From Cellulomonas sp. Root485 (GTDB lineage: Bacteria > Actinomycetota > Actinomycetes > Actinomycetales > Cellulomonadaceae): a stretch of 64,000 bases of DNA. Below, piece by piece: positions 18,974-28,927 of this stretch. Each line of letters begins with the position of its first letter. The stretch's first letter is position 1. Both the position numbers and the translations under genes were made by a program. Where the stretch lies: positions 967,102 to 1,031,101 of the forward strand of contig NZ_LMFC01000001.1 in assembly GCF_001426705.1 (NCBI RefSeq), written 5' to 3'. The notes under the pieces were generated by a model that saw nothing but the letters and a program-made list of their open reading frames with translations, was not told the DNA's origin and ran no database searches.

Positions 18974-21228
18974 CCCCGCGACCGGCCGCCCGCGCGGCCG
19001 TCGACGTCGGCTGCCTCGTCGGGACCCTGGCCCTGGCCCTGACGCCGCTCCTCGAGGTGTACGGCGGCCTGACGGCCCTGCCCGCGCTGGCGGGCGGGCT
19101 GCTGCTCGGCACGAGCGTCGCGCTGCTGGGTGCAGCCCGACGCTGGTCCGCGATCACGGTCGTCGCGGCGGTCGTCGTGGTGTTCGTGCTGGCAGGCGGA
19201 GCGCTGGCCGCCCCGTCGACCACGGTCGCCGGGGTGGTGCCCACCCCGCAGACCGCTGTGGCGCTCGCGCGCGGCGCCGCGTCGACCTGGAAGCAGGTGC
19301 TGACGCTCCAGCCGCCCGTCGGGTCGGAGGGCACGCTGCTGGTCGCGGCCTACCTGCTGGCGCTCGTCGGGTCGTGCCTCGCCGTGTCGGTCGCCCTGCG
19401 CGCTCGGACCGGCGCTGCGGCCGCGTCCGCCGCTCTCGTGCCCGTGGCGGTGACGATCGCGACGATCGTGCTCGGCACCCGTCGCCCGATCGTCGACCCG
19501 GTCCTCACCGGTGTCCTGCTCGTGGTCGTCCTGCTGCCGTGGGCGGCGTGGCGTGCCGGGGTGCTGCGCGCCCGTCGCGTAGTCGCCACCGGCGCGCTCG
19601 TGGCGGTGGCGGTCGGGGCGGCCGTCGTCGGCGCCCCGGCCGTGGTCGGCGCGACCGACCGGCTCGTCGTGCGCGACGAGCTGGTTCCTCCGTTCGACCC
19701 GCGTGACTACCCCAGCCCGCTGTCCGCCTTCCGGGAGTTCGTGAAGGAGGACGCCCCGCTGTTCACCGTGGCCGGGCTGCCCGAGGGGGCGCGCGTCCGG
19801 CTGGCGACGATGGACCGGTACGACGGCGTCGTGTGGAACGTGGCGGGCGACGGGTCCGCGCAGGCGTCCGGCGAGTTCCGGCGGGTCGGCTCGCAGATCG
19901 ACACGACCGTGCGGGGTGACCGGGCGCACGTCGAGTTCACCGTCGACGAGCTGGCCGGCGTGTGGCTCCCGACGGTCGGTCAGGCCACGAGCTTCGACAT
20001 CGCCGACGCCGACGCGGCGAGCGACCTGCGCTACAACGACGCGACCGGCGGTGCCGTGCTCACCGGGGGCGTCCACGAGGGCCTCTCGTACGGCATCGAC
20101 GTCGTCGTGCCGCGCGTCCCGGCTGCGACGGAGGTGGGCAGCGCTCCCGAGTCCGACATCGCCCAGCCTGCGCTCACCGGGGTGCCGGACGTCGCCACGG
20201 TGACAGCCGCGGACGTGGCACGCGACGCGGGCAGCCCGGTGCAGATCAGCGCCGCGCTGGAGACGTGGCTCGCCGAGGAAGGCTTCTTCAGCCACGGCAT
20301 GCAGGTCTCGGGCACGGAGTCGCTGTCCGGGCACGGCGCGGACCGGATCACGGCGCTGCTCGGCGGCGACCTCATGGTCGGCGACGGCGAGCAGTACGCC
20401 GCGGCGATGGCGCTGATGGTGCGCGAGATGGGGCTGCCGGCGCGGGTCGTGCTGGGGTTCGTCCCGGAGCCGGGTGGCGGCGACGACCCCGTCGAGGTCA
20501 CCGGCGCGGACGTCCAGGCGTGGGTCGAGGTCGCGTTCCAGGGCTACGGGTGGGTGCCGTTCGACCCGACCCCGCCGCCGGAGCAGACGCCCCAGGAGGA
20601 GGACCAGGAGAAGCCCTCCGAGCCGAACCCGCAGGTCGTGCAGCCTCCGCCGCCGCCTCCCGGTGCGGTCACGCCGCCCGACGAGGACACCGAGCAGCCC
20701 CAGACCGACGACCCGGACGACGGCGAGGACGGCAGCGCGCTGTTCTGGCGGATCGCCCGGGCAGCAGGCATCGCCGCGATCCCCGTGCTGCTGCTCGCGT
20801 CGCCGCTCCTGGTCATCGTCGCGCTCAAGGCCCGGCGGCGGCGCCGTCGGCGCCGCAGCCCCGACCCGGTGGCGCGCGTGGCGGGCGGCTGGGACGAGGT
20901 GCTGGACACCGCTCGCGACCTGCGCCGACCAGCGGGTGCCCTGGCGACGCGCAACGAGTCCGCGCTCGCGCTCGCGGCGTCGTTCGCCGACGCTCCCGGT
21001 GGCACGCTCGTCGCCACCCGGGTCGGTGCGCTCGCGCGCGCGGCGGACCACGCCGTGTTCAGCGCGGGTGAGCCGAGCGGGGCCCACGCCACCGCATACT
21101 GGGCAGACGTCCAGCAGACGGTCGACGCGATGACGCGCAGCGTCGGCTGGCGCCGGCGTGTGCGGGCCCGGGTGTCCACCGCCTCGCTGAAGAACCACCG
21201 CAACCGCCGCCCGAAGGGCACGTCATGA
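18970..21228 (+). CDS. TgpA-like transglutaminase-fold membrane protein, active site degenerate
   Basis: Encodes 752 residues with the TgpA layout: about five to six N-terminal membrane helices (residues 12-245), a large extracytoplasmic transglutaminase-fold domain, a Pro/Glu/Gln-rich linker, one further helix (about 595-620) and a cytoplasmic tail. The catalytic triad appears lost: the normal GxCE Cys position reads GDGEQYAAAM (Gly473), the His of HAWVEV reads VQAWVEV (Gln516), and only the Asp remains (WVPFDPTP, Asp532). It is therefore likely a pseudoenzyme with a binding or scaffold role. The frame is intact, so this is not simple decay. It overlaps DUF58 and RDD-FHA genes by 4 bp each. 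Confidence 0.85.
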   Translation: MTPRPAARAAVDVGCLVGTLALALTPLLEVYGGLTALPALAGGLLLGTSVALLGAARRWSAITVVAAVVVVFVLAGGALAAPSTTVAGVVPTPQTAVALARGAASTWKQVLTLQPPVGSEGTLLVAAYLLALVGSCLAVSVALRARTGAAAASAALVPVAVTIATIVLGTRRPIVDPVLTGVLLVVVLLPWAAWRAGVLRARRVVATGALVAVAVGAAVVGAPAVVGATDRLVVRDELVPPFDPRDYPSPLSAFREFVKEDAPLFTVAGLPEGARVRLATMDRYDGVVWNVAGDGSAQASGEFRRVGSQIDTTVRGDRAHVEFTVDELAGVWLPTVGQATSFDIADADAASDLRYNDATGGAVLTGGVHEGLSYGIDVVVPRVPAATEVGSAPESDIAQPALTGVPDVATVTAADVARDAGSPVQISAALETWLAEEGFFSHGMQVSGTESLSGHGADRITALLGGDLMVGDGEQYAAAMALMVREMGLPARVVLGFVPEPGGGDDPVEVTGADVQAWVEVAFQGYGWVPFDPTPPPEQTPQEEDQEKPSEPNPQVVQPPPPPPGAVTPPDEDTEQPQTDDPDDGEDGSALFWRIARAAGIAAIPVLLLASPLLVIVALKARRRRRRRRSPDPVARVAGGWDEVLDTARDLRRPAGALATRNESALALAASFADAPGGTLVATRVGALARAADHAVFSAGEPSGAHATAYWADVQQTVDAMTRSVGWRRRVRARVSTASLKNHRNRRPKGTS

Positions 21229-22373
21229 CACGACACGGACACGCTCCCCACGCCGCCGGGGAGGACTCGGCGCCCGCCACGATGTCCCGGCGCTTCTGCG
21301 CCGGCCTGATCGACCTCGCGCTCCTGCTCGTTCTCGGTGGCGGGGTCCTGGTCCTGGGCCTCGCGCGGGGCGGTGGTGCTCTGGTGCTGGTCGGCTCCGT
21401 GTCGGTCCTCGTGGTGTCGGTGGCCCAGTGGGTGGCGCACGGGCGGTCGGGGTGGACGGTGGGACGGCGCGCGGTCGGGATCCGCACGCTGGACGTCGAG
21501 TCGCGCACCCCCATCGGGCTGCTCCGGGTGCTGGTGCGCTCCGCCGTGATCGCCGCAGGCGCCCTCGCGCTCGGCGTCGGGCTCCTCGTCGTCCTCGCGT
21601 CGCCGGCCTTCGACCGGACGGGACGACGGCGTGGCTGGCAGGACCTGGCGGCGCGGGACGAGGTGCTGCGCGTCCGCGCGCAGCAGGTTCCGGTGGTCGT
21701 GCCGCCGCGGGTGCGGCGCACCGAGCCGGCGCCGCAGCCTGCCGGACGCCGACCGGTCAGCGTCCCGGGATGGGCCGTCGCCGAGCCCGGGATGTCCGCA
21801 GAGGGCACGGCCCTGCTCGATCTCCTCTTCGACGAGTCGCGGCCGGCCGCGCTGGTCCTCGCGCCCCTCGCACCGCAGCGCAGCGGGCCTGACCTGGACA
21901 CGCGCGCGACCCCTGTCGTGCGGCAGGTCGGGCTCAGCTACGGCCTCGCCCCGGAGCTGGAGCTGACCCGTCCCGCGGGCCCGCGCCACGACCTGGCCGC
22001 CGCGCCGGTCACCCCCGTCGTTGTCGATCCCCGGGCCGCGGAGATCGAGCTGGGCGACGGGCAGCACATCACGATCGCCCGGACGGCGCTGGTCGGCCGC
22101 AACCCCGCGTCGGACGCGGACGTCCAGCTCGTGCGCGTCGTCGACCCGGCGCGTTCCGTCTCCAAGACCCACCTCCAGATCGGGGTCGAGCCCGGCGGGG
22201 TCTGGATCGCCGACCGCGGGTCGACGAACGGCACGGTCGTGACGCTGCCCGACGGCGCGCAGGTGGTGTGCCGGGTGGACCAGCAGGTGCGCCTCCGGGT
22301 GGGGTCGACGGTGACGTTCGGGGACTGCTCCCTCCGGCTGATCCGCGCGCCCGGGAACGACCCGATGGCCTAG
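21225..22373 (+). CDS. RDD-domain membrane protein with C-terminal FHA domain
   Basis: Encodes 382 residues. An RDD membrane domain occupies about 18-145, with its Arg and Asp landmarks (SRRFCAGLIDLALLL, GWTVGRRAVGIRTLD) and three to four helices. After a Pro-rich spacer the C-terminus holds an FHA domain (about 275-375) with SVSKTHLQI and DRGSTNGTVV, so it should bind phosphothreonine at the membrane. This gives the locus a second phosphopeptide reader besides the soluble FHA protein. It starts with an ATGA overlap to the transglutaminase-like gene. Confidence 0.88.
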   Translation: MTRHGHAPHAAGEDSAPATMSRRFCAGLIDLALLLVLGGGVLVLGLARGGGALVLVGSVSVLVVSVAQWVAHGRSGWTVGRRAVGIRTLDVESRTPIGLLRVLVRSAVIAAGALALGVGLLVVLASPAFDRTGRRRGWQDLAARDEVLRVRAQQVPVVVPPRVRRTEPAPQPAGRRPVSVPGWAVAEPGMSAEGTALLDLLFDESRPAALVLAPLAPQRSGPDLDTRATPVVRQVGLSYGLAPELELTRPAGPRHDLAAAPVTPVVVDPRAAEIELGDGQHITIARTALVGRNPASDADVQLVRVVDPARSVSKTHLQIGVEPGGVWIADRGSTNGTVVTLPDGAQVVCRVDQQVRLRVGSTVTFGDCSLRLIRAPGNDPMA

Positions 22374-22376
22374 GGT
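22371..22376 (+). promoter_or_regulatory. Candidate -10 (TAGGGT), leaderless type
   Basis: TAGGGT lies 6 nt before ATG 22383 and overlaps the stop codon of the RDD-FHA gene. No -35 or Shine-Dalgarno is evident. It suggests an internal promoter giving a leaderless mRNA for the two propeller genes. Confidence 0.5.
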
Positions 22377-22382
22377 CGGATC

Positions 22383-23840
22383 ATGGCGGACCGACGCCCC
22401 GCTGCACGGATGCAGCTCGTCGAGGTCGAGGACGCCCCGACCGCGGCCGACCGGTCGCGCCTGGCGGACAACCCGCCGCCCCAGGACCCCGTCACCCCCG
22501 TCGAGCCGCCTCGTACCGGCGCAGACGTCCTGCGCCGGTGGTGGCCCGTCGCTGCGGCCGTGGTGCTCGTCGTCGTGGTCGTGTCCGGCGTCGTGGCCTC
22601 CGCGCGGGACCGCGCGTTCGTTGCCCGCATCGCCGCGGTGCCCGGCCTCGTCCGTCCCCTCGACGCTGCACCCGAGCCGCTGTGGGAGGCCCGCGCGGCG
22701 CTGCTGCCCGGTACCGTGCTCGCGGCCGACGGCGCTCTTGTCGTGCTCGCGGAGGGCGAGAGGGCCTGGACGGTGACCTCGCACGACGCGGTGTCCGGCA
22801 CGCAGCGGTGGGCGGTCGACCTCGTGCCCGTGTCGACCGCAGGGTTCGAGGCGACGGCGGCGGTCTGCCCGCCCCTGCGCAGCGACGTCGGCGACCTCGT
22901 CGTCTGCCTCGTCCGGCACCCGCCGGTGCTCTACTCCGACGACGCGTCGATCCAGGAACCGCCCCGGGTCTCGGTGGTGCCGCTGTCGGCGCGGGACGGC
23001 GAACGGCTCGGCGACTGGCAGCTCCGCGGGACTCTCGTCGCGTTCGACCGGGTCGAGGACGACCTCCTCGTCGGGACCCTCGACGCCGACGGCCGGATGA
23101 CGGTGCAGAGGCGTGACGCCCGGACCGGCGACGTGGTGTGGTCCATCGTCACCCCCGTCGTGATGAACGACCCCGTGATCAGTGTCGCGGCGACGATGCG
23201 CGTCCTCGACCCGCTGATCGTGCTCGAGGGTGGGGCGACGATCGTCCTCGACGTCGAGGACGGCAGCACGCTCATGACCGGACCGCGGTTCGGCGGCCTC
23301 CAGGTCGCGGCGCTCGGTGAGCGGTTCGCGACGTGGGCTCCCGCCGGCGGAGGCCACGTCCACGACGTCGACGGGACCGAGCTCTTCGCCGTCCAGGCGC
23401 TGCCCGCGCAGCTGTCGGCCGACGATGGGTCGGAGCCCGGGACGATCGTCGTCGACGAGGGCCCGCAGATGGCCGGGGTGGACGCGACGACGGGGGCACA
23501 GAGGTGGCGCACCCCGTCGCAGCTCGACCCGCGTCTCCTGGTCTCGGACCGCCTCGTCGTCGCCGGTGCCGACAGCTACGGCGTGCTGGACGTCACCGAC
23601 GGCTCGATGATCTGGGACGTCGACACCGGTGCCGTCCTGACCTGGAACCCCGTCTCCGACGGCACGCTCGTCCTCGGTCCCGGCACGTCGCCGGACGGCC
23701 GGCCGGAGCTGTGGGGCCTCGGGCTCCAGGACGGTGTCCGGTACTGGTCGGTCCCGCTCCCCGAGGGGGTGCGCAGCGTCGACCCGATCGGCGGCCACCT
23801 CGTCGTCCGCACCGAGAACGACCTGATCGTCTACGGCTGA
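22383..23840 (+). CDS. Membrane-anchored PQQ-like beta-propeller protein (first of two)
   Basis: Encodes 485 residues: a cytoplasmic N-terminus of about 53 residues, one helix (about 54-73, WWPVAAAVVLVVVVV) and an extracytoplasmic domain with repeated blade signatures of the outer-membrane BamB/PQQ type (DAVSGTQRWAVDL, DARTGDVVWSIV, DATTGAQRWRTP, DVTDGSMIWDVD). No PQQ-dehydrogenase catalytic residues are recognisable, so it is probably a binding or scaffolding propeller. It shares the juxtamembrane motif VRPL...P...W with the next gene, pointing to tandem duplication. Confidence 0.8.
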   Translation: MADRRPAARMQLVEVEDAPTAADRSRLADNPPPQDPVTPVEPPRTGADVLRRWWPVAAAVVLVVVVVSGVVASARDRAFVARIAAVPGLVRPLDAAPEPLWEARAALLPGTVLAADGALVVLAEGERAWTVTSHDAVSGTQRWAVDLVPVSTAGFEATAAVCPPLRSDVGDLVVCLVRHPPVLYSDDASIQEPPRVSVVPLSARDGERLGDWQLRGTLVAFDRVEDDLLVGTLDADGRMTVQRRDARTGDVVWSIVTPVVMNDPVISVAATMRVLDPLIVLEGGATIVLDVEDGSTLMTGPRFGGLQVAALGERFATWAPAGGGHVHDVDGTELFAVQALPAQLSADDGSEPGTIVVDEGPQMAGVDATTGAQRWRTPSQLDPRLLVSDRLVVAGADSYGVLDVTDGSMIWDVDTGAVLTWNPVSDGTLVLGPGTSPDGRPELWGLGLQDGVRYWSVPLPEGVRSVDPIGGHLVVRTENDLIVYG

Positions 23841-23845
23841 TCGTC

Positions 23846-25348
23846 ATGACCTCCGCCCTGCGGCCGGTGATGCAACGGGTGGCGCTCGACGAGGGCGGCG
23901 CGGGGGACGACGATCGTGTCCCCTCGGGGCCGCAACGGCTGCGTTCCGCCGTGGCCCGGCTGCGGACCTGGGCCGGCCGTCGTCCCGCCCGGGCGGCTGT
24001 CGCCGCCGCGGCAGCGCTCGCCGTCGTCCTGACCGCCGTGATCGGGACTCCCCGCTGGGTCGCCGGCCACGAACGCGAGGCGGTGCTCGGTGCCGCTCCG
24101 TTCGCGGGGGCGGTCCGACCCCTCGGGTCGGCGCCACGCGAGCGCTGGTCGGCGACCGTCGACGGCTCGGTCGCGCCGGTGCTCGCCGGGGACGTGGTCG
24201 TCGTGACGCAGACCGGTCCGACCGGGCGCCGCGTCGTCGGGCTGGACGTCGTCGCGGGCTCTCCGAGGTGGTCGGTGGCACTCGACGCCGACCTGGTCCC
24301 GGAGACCGTTCTGTGCCGGCCCGTCGGCGCCGACCTCGTGTGCGTGGTCGGACCGGAGGCGCCGTCGGACTCGCGGCGGTTCGTCCCGGACGACCCGGAC
24401 CGCCCCGACGCTCCCGGCGCCGAGGCCGGTGCCTCCGTCCTGCTCCGCATCGATCCGGCCGACGGGCACGTGCGGTCCCGCAGCGAGGTGCCCGGCTGGG
24501 TGGTGGCGACCGCGCCGTCGGGGTCGGACCTCGTGGTGGCGACCTACGCGTGGGGGATGGTCGCCGTGCGCCGACTCGACCCGGCCACGGGTGAGGCGCG
24601 GTGGGAGACCCAGCGCTGGTCGACGTTCCAGTCGGCGGGCAGCAGCCGGGTGAGCCTGGTGGCCGCCGGCGACCTCGTGATGGCGACCGGCAACGAGGTG
24701 ACGTTGCTGCTGGATGCGCGCACCGGAGAGCGGCTGCCGCGTCCGCGGGGTGCGTCGGTGAGCGACCAGGTGCGGCTGCTCGACGACGGGACCCTCGTGC
24801 GCACCCGGTTCCGGGTGCGCGAGACAGGGGTCGACGCCCTCTCCGAGCTGTCGGTCGGCCGTCAGGACCCGTGGTTCACCGTCCGCGGCTCGCTGGTCGA
24901 GCCGGGTGTCAGCGACGGCACGTCGGGTCTCGTGTTCGCGGCGAGCGGCCTGACCGGAGGTCCGCTGGGCGGCCGGGTGCGCGCCTACGCGCCGGGATCG
25001 TCCGAGGCCGTGTGGCGGGCGCTGACACCCGCACCCGAGGTGGCTGCGGACGTGGCCGGCCGCGTCGTCGTGCGCGGGGCGGGTGCGCTGGTCGGTCTCG
25101 ACGCGCGGACCGGTGAGCAGGTCTGGCGCCGGTCGTTCGGGCCGGCGATGGGACGCACGTTCACGGACGGCGAGCACCTCGTCGTGGAGCGGGAGACCGC
25201 TGGCGGGAGCCCCTCGCTCACGGCCATCCGGCTCGACGACGGCGAGACGGCCTGGGACGCGCCGCTGCCCGTAGACGCTCCCCGGCCGCTGCGGCTGGGC
25301 CAGCACCTGTACGCGCTGGGGGACTCGCGCCTCGTGGCGCTGCGGTGA
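23846..25348 (+). CDS. Membrane-anchored PQQ-like beta-propeller protein (second of two)
   Basis: Encodes 500 residues with the same plan as its upstream neighbour: cytoplasmic N-terminus, one Ala-rich helix (about 49-67), a juxtamembrane AGAVRPLGSAPRERWSA stretch and a propeller with blades such as DVVAGSPRWSVAL, DPATGEARWETQ and DARTGEQVWRRS. It starts 5 nt after the previous stop and is the last gene of the block; the next is leuA behind its own promoter. No clear terminator was found after the stop. Function is unknown beyond an extracytoplasmic binding role. Confidence 0.8.
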   Translation: MTSALRPVMQRVALDEGGAGDDDRVPSGPQRLRSAVARLRTWAGRRPARAAVAAAAALAVVLTAVIGTPRWVAGHEREAVLGAAPFAGAVRPLGSAPRERWSATVDGSVAPVLAGDVVVVTQTGPTGRRVVGLDVVAGSPRWSVALDADLVPETVLCRPVGADLVCVVGPEAPSDSRRFVPDDPDRPDAPGAEAGASVLLRIDPADGHVRSRSEVPGWVVATAPSGSDLVVATYAWGMVAVRRLDPATGEARWETQRWSTFQSAGSSRVSLVAAGDLVMATGNEVTLLLDARTGERLPRPRGASVSDQVRLLDDGTLVRTRFRVRETGVDALSELSVGRQDPWFTVRGSLVEPGVSDGTSGLVFAASGLTGGPLGGRVRAYAPGSSEAVWRALTPAPEVAADVAGRVVVRGAGALVGLDARTGEQVWRRSFGPAMGRTFTDGEHLVVERETAGGSPSLTAIRLDDGETAWDAPLPVDAPRPLRLGQHLYALGDSRLVALR

Positions 25349-25380
25349 GACGTCTGTGGTGAGACGGGCGGGCCGGGAGG

Positions 25381-25411
25381 TTGCGGAACGTCCGGTCGTT
25401 CGGGGTACGGT
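25381..25411 (+). promoter_or_regulatory. leuA leader promoter
   Basis: TTGCGG at 25381 and TACGGT at 25406-25411 are separated by 19 nt, slightly long. The TACGGT lies 6 nt before the GTG of the leader peptide, predicting a leaderless leader transcript starting at or near 25418. Confidence 0.5.
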
Positions 25412-25417
25412 GAGTTC

Positions 25418-25465
25418 GTGCTCGCAGTCACCCTCCTTCTTCGCTGCCGCGACGAGGCCCTCTAG
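25418..25465 (+). CDS. Leucine leader peptide (leuA attenuator)
   Basis: A 15-codon frame, GTG to TAG, encoding MLAVTLLLRCRDEAL. Five of 15 codons are leucine (CTC, CTC, CTT, CTT, CTC), three of them consecutive. It lies 70 nt before leuA and its end is built into a strong stem (25447-25456 with 25474-25483). Ribosome stalling at leucine codons under leucine shortage would alter folding of the downstream RNA, as predicted for the actinobacterial leuA LEU-element class. Too short for ordinary gene finders. Expression is not proven but the combination is characteristic. Confidence 0.8.
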   Translation: MLAVTLLLRCRDEAL

Positions 25466-25483
25466 GCCGCATCCTCGTCGCGG
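25447..25483 (+). promoter_or_regulatory. leuA attenuator stem-loop (LEU-element type)
   Basis: A perfect 10-bp stem pairs 25447-25456 (CCGCGACGAG) with 25474-25483 (CTCGTCGCGG). The 17-nt loop contains the leader stop codon and a nested GGCC/GGCC pair (25456-25459 with 25465-25468, sharing one base with the outer stem, so the two may be alternatives). No U-tract follows, so control may act on translation or through a pseudoknot rather than a classical terminator. Confidence 0.7.
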
Positions 25484-25502
25484 TGTCGTGTGTGCCGGCT
25501 GA

Positions 25503-27281
<1,779 letters not shown>

Positions 27282-27300
27282 GCGCTCCCGCCCCAGAACC

Positions 27301-27330
27301 ACCGACCAGGCGGCCACCCCGCCGGTCGGT
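27301..27330 (+). terminator. Hairpin terminator after leuA
   Basis: ACCGACC (27301-27307) pairs with GGTCGGT (27324-27330) and GGCGG with CCGCC inside, 12 bp with one bulged A and a 5-nt loop. GC-rich without a T-run, as usual in this genome. Confidence 0.7.
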
Positions 27331-27333
27331 GTG

Positions 27334-27380
27334 CCCGGGGAGGGGCGCGCTCGGCGATCCCGCCCGCACCCCTCCCCGGG
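27334..27380. terminator. Bidirectional terminator between leuA and GH114-like gene
   Basis: CCCGGGGAGGGG (27334-27345) pairs perfectly with CCCCTCCCCGGG (27369-27380), a 12-bp stem touching the stop codon of the convergent minus-strand gene. Two hairpins in a row separate the converging transcripts. Confidence 0.75.
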
Positions 27381-28139
27381 TCAGCAGTGCCCGGACACGT
27401 ACCCCGGCGATCCCGGGGCGACGAGGTCCCGGTCGCGCAGGCTCGTCATGGCCGGCCGGTCCGGATCGGCGCAGATGTCGTCGATCGTTCCGCTGTACTC
27501 GACCGCGATCACCTGGTCGCCGTACGGGTCCGTGTAGGCGGCGCACTCGTCGAACTCGTGGCACTGCTCGGCGACCGCGAAGTCGAACCCGACCTCGGCG
27601 ATCTCGTCGGCCGTGAGCTCGGGGGTGTTCTTCTGCCCGACCGCCAGCCCGCGCGCGTGCGCGAGGTCGGCGACGGCCTCGGCGATCGCGAGGGCGTCCT
27701 GCCGGTCCAGCTGCCCGCCGGACCGGGTCCACGAGTCGAGGTTGTCGAGCTCCACGGCATCGAACCCGGCGGTGACGCACCGGTCGAGCACCTTCTCGAC
27801 CCGCTCGACGAGGGCGCCGCGCCGCGTGGTGTCGAGCAGGTACTCGTCGGGCCACGCGGGGTCCGGTGCCAGCAGGAGGGCGGGGTCGACGGTCTCGCCG
27901 GGCTGGGTCTGGAACGCGTTCACGTAGCAGACCGAGTAGACGCCCGGCTCGGGGGTCGCCGTCGCGTCGCGGACGACGACGGTGACGTCCTCGGCCGGTC
28001 GGTACGCCTCGCCGAGCTGGTAGTCGGCGACTCCGACGGGCAGCGGCACGACGTCCACAGCGGGTGCGCATGCGGCGAGGACAAGCGCGGCCGTCGTCAC
28101 CAGACCTGCTCGTCGCCACCGCACGCCCGATGGTCGCAC
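27381..28139 (-). CDS. GH114-like (endo-alpha-1,4-polygalactosaminidase-related) lipoprotein
   Basis: Encodes up to 252 residues. A lipoprotein signal peptide ends in LVLAACA, so the mature protein should be lipid-anchored outside the membrane. The rest matches the TIM-barrel family of GH114/TM1410-like proteins: [51 protein letters not shown]. The family is associated with cleavage of galactosaminogalactan-type polymers, but the substrate here is unproven. GTG 28124 is an alternative start, giving a 19-residue signal peptide; GGGAGG at 28139-28144 overlaps the first GTG, which slightly favours the shorter form. Convergent with leuA, divergent from recO. Confidence 0.75.
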   Translation of the reverse strand: MRPSGVRWRRAGLVTTAALVLAACAPAVDVVPLPVGVADYQLGEAYRPAEDVTVVVRDATATPEPGVYSVCYVNAFQTQPGETVDPALLLAPDPAWPDEYLLDTTRRGALVERVEKVLDRCVTAGFDAVELDNLDSWTRSGGQLDRQDALAIAEAVADLAHARGLAVGQKNTPELTADEIAEVGFDFAVAEQCHEFDECAAYTDPYGDQVIAVEYSGTIDDICADPDRPAMTSLRDRDLVAPGSPGYVSGHC

Positions 28140-28183
28140 CTCCCGGACGCGTGTCCCGGAGCATCGGTGTGGGCGGCGCGGGA

Positions 28184-28189
28184 GACAAT
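28184..28189 (+). promoter_or_regulatory. Candidate -10 (GACAAT), leaderless type, for recO-uppS
   Basis: GACAAT ends 6 nt before GTG 28196. No Shine-Dalgarno sequence precedes the GTG and no clear -35 is seen. Confidence 0.45.
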
Positions 28190-28195
28190 GGACGA

Positions 28196-28927
28196 GTGAG
28201 CCTCTACCGCGACGAGGCGATCGTCCTGCGCACCCACAAGCTGGGGGAGGCCGACCGCATCGTCACCCTCCTGACCCGGTCGCACGGGAAGGTCCGTGCC
28301 GTCGGCAAGGGGGTCCGCCGCACGTCGTCGAAGTTCGGGTCGCGACTGGAGCCGTTCATGTACGTCGACCTGCAGCTGAGCACGGGGCGCAACCTCGACA
28401 TCGTCACGCAGGCCGAGACGCTGGGACCGTTCGGCCGACGGATCTGCGAGGACTACACGCTCTACACCGCCGGGACGGTCATGCTGGAGACCGCGGACCG
28501 GCTGGTCGAGGCCGAGCACGAACCCTCCCTGCAGCAGTACTGGCTGCTGGTCGGCGCGGTGAAGGCGCTCGCGGGCCGTGACCACGCGCCCGGTCTGGTG
28601 CTCGACTCGTACCTGCTGCGCGCGCTCTCCGTCGCCGGGTGGGCGCCCAGCTTCACCGACTGCGCGCGCTGCGGCGAGCCCGGACCGCACTCCGCGTTCG
28701 CGGTGGCCTCGGGCGGTGCCGTCTGCCGGGCGTGCCGGCCGCCCGGTGCAGCCGCGCCCGCACCGGAGACGTTCGCGCTCCTGGCCGCGCTGCTTGCGGG
28801 AGACTGGGCCGTCGCCGACGCGAGCGCCGAGCGGCACCGCGGCGAGGGCAACGGCCTGGTCGCCGCGTTCTGCCAGTTCCACCTCGAGCGCCAGCTGCGC
28901 TCGCTCCCGATGGTCGAGAGGGTCTGA
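28196..28927 (+). CDS. recO: DNA repair protein RecO
   Basis: Encodes 243 residues. The N-terminal OB-fold ([20 protein letters not shown]) is followed by an alpha-helical domain and a four-cysteine zinc site (CARCGEPG and CRACRP). RecO works with RecR to load RecA on SSB-coated single-stranded DNA in recombinational repair. The frame is open further upstream, but GTG 28196 gives the normal N-terminus and fits the -10 located 6 nt before it. The uppS ATG follows the recO stop directly. Confidence 0.94.
   Translation: MSLYRDEAIVLRTHKLGEADRIVTLLTRSHGKVRAVGKGVRRTSSKFGSRLEPFMYVDLQLSTGRNLDIVTQAETLGPFGRRICEDYTLYTAGTVMLETADRLVEAEHEPSLQQYWLLVGAVKALAGRDHAPGLVLDSYLLRALSVAGWAPSFTDCARCGEPGPHSAFAVASGGAVCRACRPPGAAAPAPETFALLAALLAGDWAVADASAERHRGEGNGLVAAFCQFHLERQLRSLPMVERV

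Noticed and set aside
20544..23798. A 1084-codon minus-strand open frame across the transglutaminase-like, RDD-FHA and propeller genes
   Set aside because: Same antisense effect; it crosses three well-supported plus-strand genes with overlapping starts and shows no recognisable domain.
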